Part shown: positions 59,777 through 64,000 of the stretch, in pieces
Layout of the letters: each line of letters starts with the position of its first letter
Position numbering within the stretch: the stretch's first letter is position 1
DNA from: Zobellella endophytica
GTDB taxonomy: Bacteria > Pseudomonadota > Gammaproteobacteria > Enterobacterales > Aeromonadaceae
Direction: 5' to 3'
Length of the DNA: 64,000 nucleotides
Assembly: GCF_003012775.1 (NCBI RefSeq)
Contig: NZ_PXYG01000001.1
Coordinates: 434,001-498,000 of the forward strand
Notes under the pieces: generated by a model
Database searches by the model: none
Seen by the model: only the letters and a program-made list of their open reading frames with translations
Told to the model about the DNA's origin: nothing
Translations under genes and position numbers: made by a program

Positions 59777-59926
59777 GGTCCGTTGAAACGGACCTACGAC
59801 ACCCCCGCCGTCTCCCGTAGGGTCGAATTTATTCGACCGAACCCGGCGCCGGAACTGTCCTTGGAGCGCGGGCGGCCCGCCCGCATGAGCCCGGCGCCGG
59901 CGGTGGGGGGGCCACTGAAGTGGACC
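59777..59926. repeat. Cluster of three short palindromes, family R3 (right)
   Basis: Palindromes at 59777-59794 (GGTCCGTTGAAACGGACC), 59821-59838 (GGTCGAATTTATTCGACC) and 59909-59926 (GGGCCACTGAAGTGGACC). They share the outer GGTC/GACC ends and 2-base loop of the left cluster. A copy of repeat R2 lies within, at 59862-59884. Confidence 0.85.
59862..59884. repeat. GC-rich short palindrome R2
   Basis: TGGAGCGCGGGCGGCCCGCC continues into CGC and matches the unit at 9758-9780 almost base for base. It lies in the 334-base gap between the VOC genes and recC, where no gene is seen. Confidence 0.55.
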
Positions 59927-60088
59927 CTGCGGCAGATCCGCCGCCTTCGCGCCGCCCTTTCCCGTTGTGCCCGGCCTTGCTACCATCCCGGCCTTGTCTC
60001 CCGCTTTTTTCCGTTTGCCGTTCGGGCTGCCCGGTGCGTCCTTCAGGCGCTATCATGGGCCCCGGACGGAACGGTATAAGGAACCCAG

Positions 60089-63000
60089 ATGCAGCATGAC
60101 GAGGGCTTGACGCCGGGGCTGATGGTGGTGCACGGCAACCACCTGGAGGAATTGCGCGAGCTGGCGGTGGCCTGGATGCGGCGCTATCCGCTGGCCCCGC
60201 TCGAAAACGAGGTGATCCTGGTGCAGAGCAACGGCATCGCCCAGTGGCTCAAGCTGGCCCTGGCCGAGCACCGCAGCGGCGGCATCGCCGCGGCGGTGCA
60301 GGTGGAGCTGCCTGCGCGCTTCTTGTGGCAGACTTACCGCGCCGTGCTCGGCAGCCACAGCATTCCGCTGCAGTCGCCGCTCGACAAGGCGCCGCTCACC
60401 TGGCGGCTGATGCGGCTGCTGCCCGATCTGCTGGCGGACCCGGTGTTCGCCCCGCTGCACCGCTTCCTGCGGGACGACGCGGACGCGCGCAAGCGCTACC
60501 AGCTGGCCGAGCGGCTGGCGGATCTGTTCGACCAGTACCAGGTGTACCGGGCCGACTGGCTGGCGGCCTGGGCCGAAGGGCGGGATGAGATCATCAATAT
60601 GCGCCAGGGCGCCCAGCCCCTGGACGAGGCCGTGCGCTGGCAACCGGCCCTGTGGCGCGCCCTGCTGGCCGACGTGGGCCGGGATGAACTGGCCGGCAGC
60701 CGGGCCGGGGTGCATCCGCGCTTCGTGGCCGAGCTGCGCGAACGGGACTGTGCCCCCGCCGGGTTGCCGCGGCGGGTGATGGTGTTCGGCATCTCCTCGC
60801 TGCCGGCCCAGACCCTGGAAGCCCTGGCGGCCCTGGCGCGGTTCAGCCAGGTGCTGCTGTGCGTGCACAACCCCTGCCAGCACCACTGGGGCGACATAGT
60901 GCCGGATCAGGACCTGCTCAGGCACCAGTATCGCCGCCACCGGCGCAAGCCCGGCCAGCCTCCGGCGCTGAGCGACGACGATCTGCACCAGCACGCCCAT
61001 CCGCTGCTGGCGGCCTGGGGCAAGCAGGGGCGGGACTACATCAACCTGCTCGACAGCTACGACGATCCCGACCACTACCGGGCCCGTTTCGACGCCATCG
61101 GCAGCCGCATCGATCTGTTCGGCGAGGGGCAGACCCATCACCTGCTCGGCCAGTTGCAGGACGACATCCTCAACCTGCGCCCGCTGGCGGAAACCCGTGC
61201 CCAGTGGCCGCCGCTGGCCGAAGCCGCCGCCTCCATCCGTTTCCATCTGGCCCACAGCGCCCAGCGCGAGGTGGAGATACTGCACGATCAACTGCTGGCG
61301 CATTTTGCCGCCGACGACAGCCTCAAGCCCCGGGAAATCATCGTGATGGTGCCGGACGTCAACGCCTACGCGCCCCATATCGAGGCGGTGTTCGGCCAGT
61401 ACGGCCGGGACGATCCCCGCTACATTCCCTTTACCCTGGCGGATCAGGGCAGCCGCGGCACCGAGCCGCTGCTGATCGCCCTCGAACACCTGCTGCGGCT
61501 GCCGGAAAACCGGCTCACGGTGAGCGAGGTGCTGGATCTGCTGGATGTGCCGGCCCTGCGCGATGTGTTCGGCATCGAGGAGCAGGACTTGCCCACCCTG
61601 CACCGCTGGATCGAGGGTGCGGGCATCCGCTGGGGGCTGGACGCCCGCCGCCGGGCCGAGCTGGGCCTGCCCGCGGAGTTGGAGCAGAACACCTGGCGCT
61701 TCGGCCTGCGCCGCATGCTGCTCGGCTATGCGGTGGGGGCGGGGGAGGCCTGCCAGGGCATCGAGCCCTACGATGAAATCGGCGGCCTGGACGCGGCGCT
61801 GATCGGCCCCCTGGTGCGGCTGCTGGATGCCCTGGACCGGTTGCACGGGCAACTGGCGCGGCCGCTGCCGGTCGCCGATTGGGGCGCGGTGCTGCACGGC
61901 CTGCTGAGTGATTTCTTCCTGCCCCGCCAGGAGCGGGACCAGGCATTGCTGGCGGGGCTGACCGAGGCGCTGGATCAGTGGCAGGAGCTGTGCGCCGGGG
62001 TGGCGCTGACCGAGCCGCTGCCGCTCAACGTGGTGCGTGAGGCCTGGCTGGGGGCCCTGGACCAGGGCCGGCTCAGCCAGCGTTTCCTGGCCGGGGCGGT
62101 CAACTTCTGTACCCTGATGCCGATGCGCGCCATTCCCTTTCGCATGGTGTGCCTGCTCGGCATGAACGACGGCGACTACCCGCGCAGCCAGACCCCGCTC
62201 GACTTCGACCTGATGGCCGGGGACTACCGCCCCGGCGATCGCTCCCGGCGGGAAGACGACCGCTACCTGCTGCTGGAGGCGCTGCTGGCCGCCCGCGAGC
62301 AGCTCTACATCAGCTGGGTGGGGCGCAGTATCCGCGACAACAGCGAGCGGCCGGCCTCGGTACTGGTGGGCCAGCTGCGCGATCACCTGACCAACGGCTG
62401 GGCCATGGCCGACGACCGCCCCCTGCTGGCGGCGCTGACCACCGAGCACCCGCTGCAGCCGTTCAGCCGGGACTATTTCGGCACCGGCCCCCTGTTCAGC
62501 TATGCCCGGGAATGGGCCGAGCTGCACCGCCCCCGGGCCCCGGGCGAGGCCCAGGCCCTGCCGCCGCCGGTGATCGAGGAGACCCAGCCGCTGGAGCGGT
62601 TGCAGCACTTCCTGCGCGATCCGGTGGGCCATTTCTTCACCCAGCGGCTCAAGGTATACCTCGACGAGGAAGCCCCGGCCCAGCTGGATGAAGAGCCGTT
62701 CCGGCTGGACGGCCTGCAGCAGTACCAGCTGAAACAGCACCTGCTGGAACAGGCCAGCCTGGCGGCGGAGCCCCTGCCGGCCCTGGCGCAGGCCGCCCGC
62801 CGGCTGCAGGGCAACGGGGTGCTGCCCCTGGCCGGCTTCGGCGAGCGCCTGGGCCAGCAGCTGCTCGCGCCCCTGCCCGAACAGCTGCAGCGGTTCCAGG
62901 ACCTGTGCCGGCGCTGGCCCGAGCGGCTGGACTCGCCGCTGCCGGTGCAACTGGCCCACGCCGGGATCGAGCTGGAGGGCTGGCTCGGCGGCCTGTACCG

Positions 63001-63502
63001 GGCCGGCGAGCGGCTGGCGCGCATCGAGCTGCAACCGGGCACCCTGCTGCGTAAAACCGAGCCCAAGTGGCACCGGATATTGCGCCCCTTCGTGGCCCAG
63101 GTGGCGGCGGCCGCCGCCGGCATCGAGCTGACCACCTTGCTGGTGGGGGAGGACGAAACCCTGCATTTCGCCCCCCTGGCGCGGGACGAGGCCGAGGCCA
63201 TCATGCGGGGCTGGCTGGAGGCCTGGCGCGCCGGGCAGGCGGCGCCGCTGCCGGTGGCACTCAACACCGCCATGGCCTGGCTGGGCCAGCAGGACGAGGC
63301 CAAAGCCGAGGCCGCCGCCCGCCTGGCCTATGAAGGCGACGGCTACCACGGCCCGGGCGAATGTGGCCAGCATGCCGCCCTGGCGCGGCAGTTTCCCGAC
63401 TTTGCCGCGCTTGGCGCCGACGGCGGCTTTGCCGCCTGGAGCCGGATGCTGTACCAACCCTTGCTGGACCACCAACCCGAACCGCTGGAGGCCGACGCAT
63501 GA
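60089..63502 (+). CDS. recC: Exodeoxyribonuclease V gamma subunit
   Basis: RecC is the Chi-recognising, non-catalytic subunit of RecBCD, which repairs double-strand breaks. The 1,137-residue protein is close to E. coli RecC (1,122). Features seen are the N-terminal MVVHGNHLEELRELAVAWM, NEVILVQSNGIAQWLKLAL, VFGISSLPAQTLEALAAL, IIVMVPDVNAYAPHIEAVFG and the inactive nuclease-like part with PFRMVCLLGMNDGDYPRSQ. The stop overlaps the recB start by 3-4 bases (ATGA). The gene order recC-recB, without ptrA between, is visible. Confidence 0.95.
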   Translation: MQHDEGLTPGLMVVHGNHLEELRELAVAWMRRYPLAPLENEVILVQSNGIAQWLKLALAEHRSGGIAAAVQVELPARFLWQTYRAVLGSHSIPLQSPLDKAPLTWRLMRLLPDLLADPVFAPLHRFLRDDADARKRYQLAERLADLFDQYQVYRADWLAAWAEGRDEIINMRQGAQPLDEAVRWQPALWRALLADVGRDELAGSRAGVHPRFVAELRERDCAPAGLPRRVMVFGISSLPAQTLEALAALARFSQVLLCVHNPCQHHWGDIVPDQDLLRHQYRRHRRKPGQPPALSDDDLHQHAHPLLAAWGKQGRDYINLLDSYDDPDHYRARFDAIGSRIDLFGEGQTHHLLGQLQDDILNLRPLAETRAQWPPLAEAAASIRFHLAHSAQREVEILHDQLLAHFAADDSLKPREIIVMVPDVNAYAPHIEAVFGQYGRDDPRYIPFTLADQGSRGTEPLLIALEHLLRLPENRLTVSEVLDLLDVPALRDVFGIEEQDLPTLHRWIEGAGIRWGLDARRRAELGLPAELEQNTWRFGLRRMLLGYAVGAGEACQGIEPYDEIGGLDAALIGPLVRLLDALDRLHGQLARPLPVADWGAVLHGLLSDFFLPRQERDQALLAGLTEALDQWQELCAGVALTEPLPLNVVREAWLGALDQGRLSQRFLAGAVNFCTLMPMRAIPFRMVCLLGMNDGDYPRSQTPLDFDLMAGDYRPGDRSRREDDRYLLLEALLAAREQLYISWVGRSIRDNSERPASVLVGQLRDHLTNGWAMADDRPLLAALTTEHPLQPFSRDYFGTGPLFSYAREWAELHRPRAPGEAQALPPPVIEETQPLERLQHFLRDPVGHFFTQRLKVYLDEEAPAQLDEEPFRLDGLQQYQLKQHLLEQASLAAEPLPALAQAARRLQGNGVLPLAGFGERLGQQLLAPLPEQLQRFQDLCRRWPERLDSPLPVQLAHAGIELEGWLGGLYRAGERLARIELQPGTLLRKTEPKWHRILRPFVAQVAAAAAGIELTTLLVGEDETLHFAPLARDEAEAIMRGWLEAWRAGQAAPLPVALNTAMAWLGQQDEAKAEAAARLAYEGDGYHGPGECGQHAALARQFPDFAALGADGGFAAWSRMLYQPLLDHQPEPLEADA

Positions 63503-64000
63503 GCCCCTTACCCACCCGCCCGCTGGCGCTGCGCTTCGTGCTGCACGGCAGCCGCCTGATCGAGGCCAGCGCCGGCACCGGCAAAACCTTTACCATTTCC
63601 GCCCTCTATCTGCGGCTGGTGCTGGGCCACGGCGGCGACGCCGGCTTCGCCCGCGAGCTGCTGCCACCGGAGATCCTGGTGGTGACCTTTACCGACGCCG
63701 CCACCCGCGAGCTGCGCGATCGCATCCGCGCCCGGCTGGTGGAGGCGGCGGCGGTGTTCCGCGCGGAGCTGGCCGGCGATCCGCTGCTGCGGACGCTGCG
63801 CGACGACGTCTCCCCCGAGCGCTGGCCGGCCTGCGCCCGCCGGCTCGATATCGCCGCCCAGTGGATGGACGAGGCGGCGGTGTCCACCATCCACGGCTGG
63901 TGCCAGCGCATGCTGCGTGAGCACGCCTTCGACAGCGGCAGCCTCTTTACCCAGACCCTGGAAACCGATCACGGCGAACTGCTGGCCGAGGTGGTGCGCG
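63499..64000 (+). CDS. recB: Exodeoxyribonuclease V beta subunit (partial, N-terminus)
   Basis: About 167 residues are visible before the right window edge. They carry RecB helicase features: the Walker A loop IEASAGTGKTFTISALYLRLVLG near residues 22-44, then LPPEILVVTFTDAATRELRDRIR and VSTIHGWCQRMLREHAFDSG. RecB is the 3'-5' helicase and nuclease of RecBCD. It overlaps recC at ATGA, so the two are translationally coupled. The nuclease domain and rest lie outside. Confidence 0.93.
   Translation, partial: MSPLPTRPLALRFVLHGSRLIEASAGTGKTFTISALYLRLVLGHGGDAGFARELLPPEILVVTFTDAATRELRDRIRARLVEAAAVFRAELAGDPLLRTLRDDVSPERWPACARRLDIAAQWMDEAAVSTIHGWCQRMLREHAFDSGSLFTQTLETDHGELLAEVVR

Noticed and set aside
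60053..63475. A 1,140-codon open frame on the minus strand opposite recC
   Set aside because: It mirrors recC codon for codon, is rich in Gln, Gly, His and Arg as expected for the antisense of GC-rich code, and has no recognisable domain.
1..64000. tRNA or rRNA genes
   Set aside because: No cloverleaf with a T-arm GGTTCGAAT-type core in a non-coding stretch was seen; the few GGTTCGAA matches are within genes or lack arms.

Overview
The window is about 64 kb of GC-rich chromosome from a gammaproteobacterium. maoP, rplY, ppiC, hrpA, sbcB, yegD, slyB-like and recC-recB genes, together with an ectABC-ask cluster, suggest a salt-adapted member of the Aeromonadales, such as Oceanimonas, Zobellella or Oceanisphaera. 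That placement is inference from gene content; no 16S gene is present.

Left part (1-20.7 kb) is mostly housekeeping. It holds lrgAB (minus strand, lrgB cut by the window edge), sbcB, a divergent MarR regulator and siderophore-interacting protein, maoP, a TPR membrane protein and a cold-shock protein. The ectoine operon follows: ectA, ectB, ectC and the dedicated aspartokinase. Then come ppiC, a YbjD/OLD-type ATPase, membrane and MFS genes, a SlyB-like lipoprotein, a LuxR-type regulator, hrpA and rplY.

Middle part (20.7-43 kb) is mosaic. It contains a 144-bp repeat, a cupin gene with a possible relic attC site, yegD, and a left-truncated ISAs1-family copy. Next are small accessory genes (NTF2-like, DUF6152/DUF6644, GNAT, EamA, O-methyltransferase, SDR, NIPSNAP, DUF3087, DUF3565). 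The most notable feature is a chromosomal integron at 31.7-37.4 kb. It has an integrase gene broken by an internal deletion, a LexA box at its promoter, a probable attI, and five gene cassettes of lower GC that each end in an attC site. A second, intact ISAs1-family copy with a 10-bp target duplication interrupts a Kef-type antiporter gene.

Right part (43-64 kb) carries small enzymes and acetyltransferases, chemoreceptor genes (one broken, one soluble multi-PAS), an MscS channel behind an unrecognised gene, a secreted amidohydrolase, and an RND efflux pair without an outer-membrane factor. Two VOC genes follow, bracketed by clusters of short covarying palindromes. The window ends with recC and the start of recB.

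Dispersed palindromic repeats of at least three kinds lie between genes. Antisense ORFs of up to 1,140 codons are by-products of GC-rich codon use and were left out.
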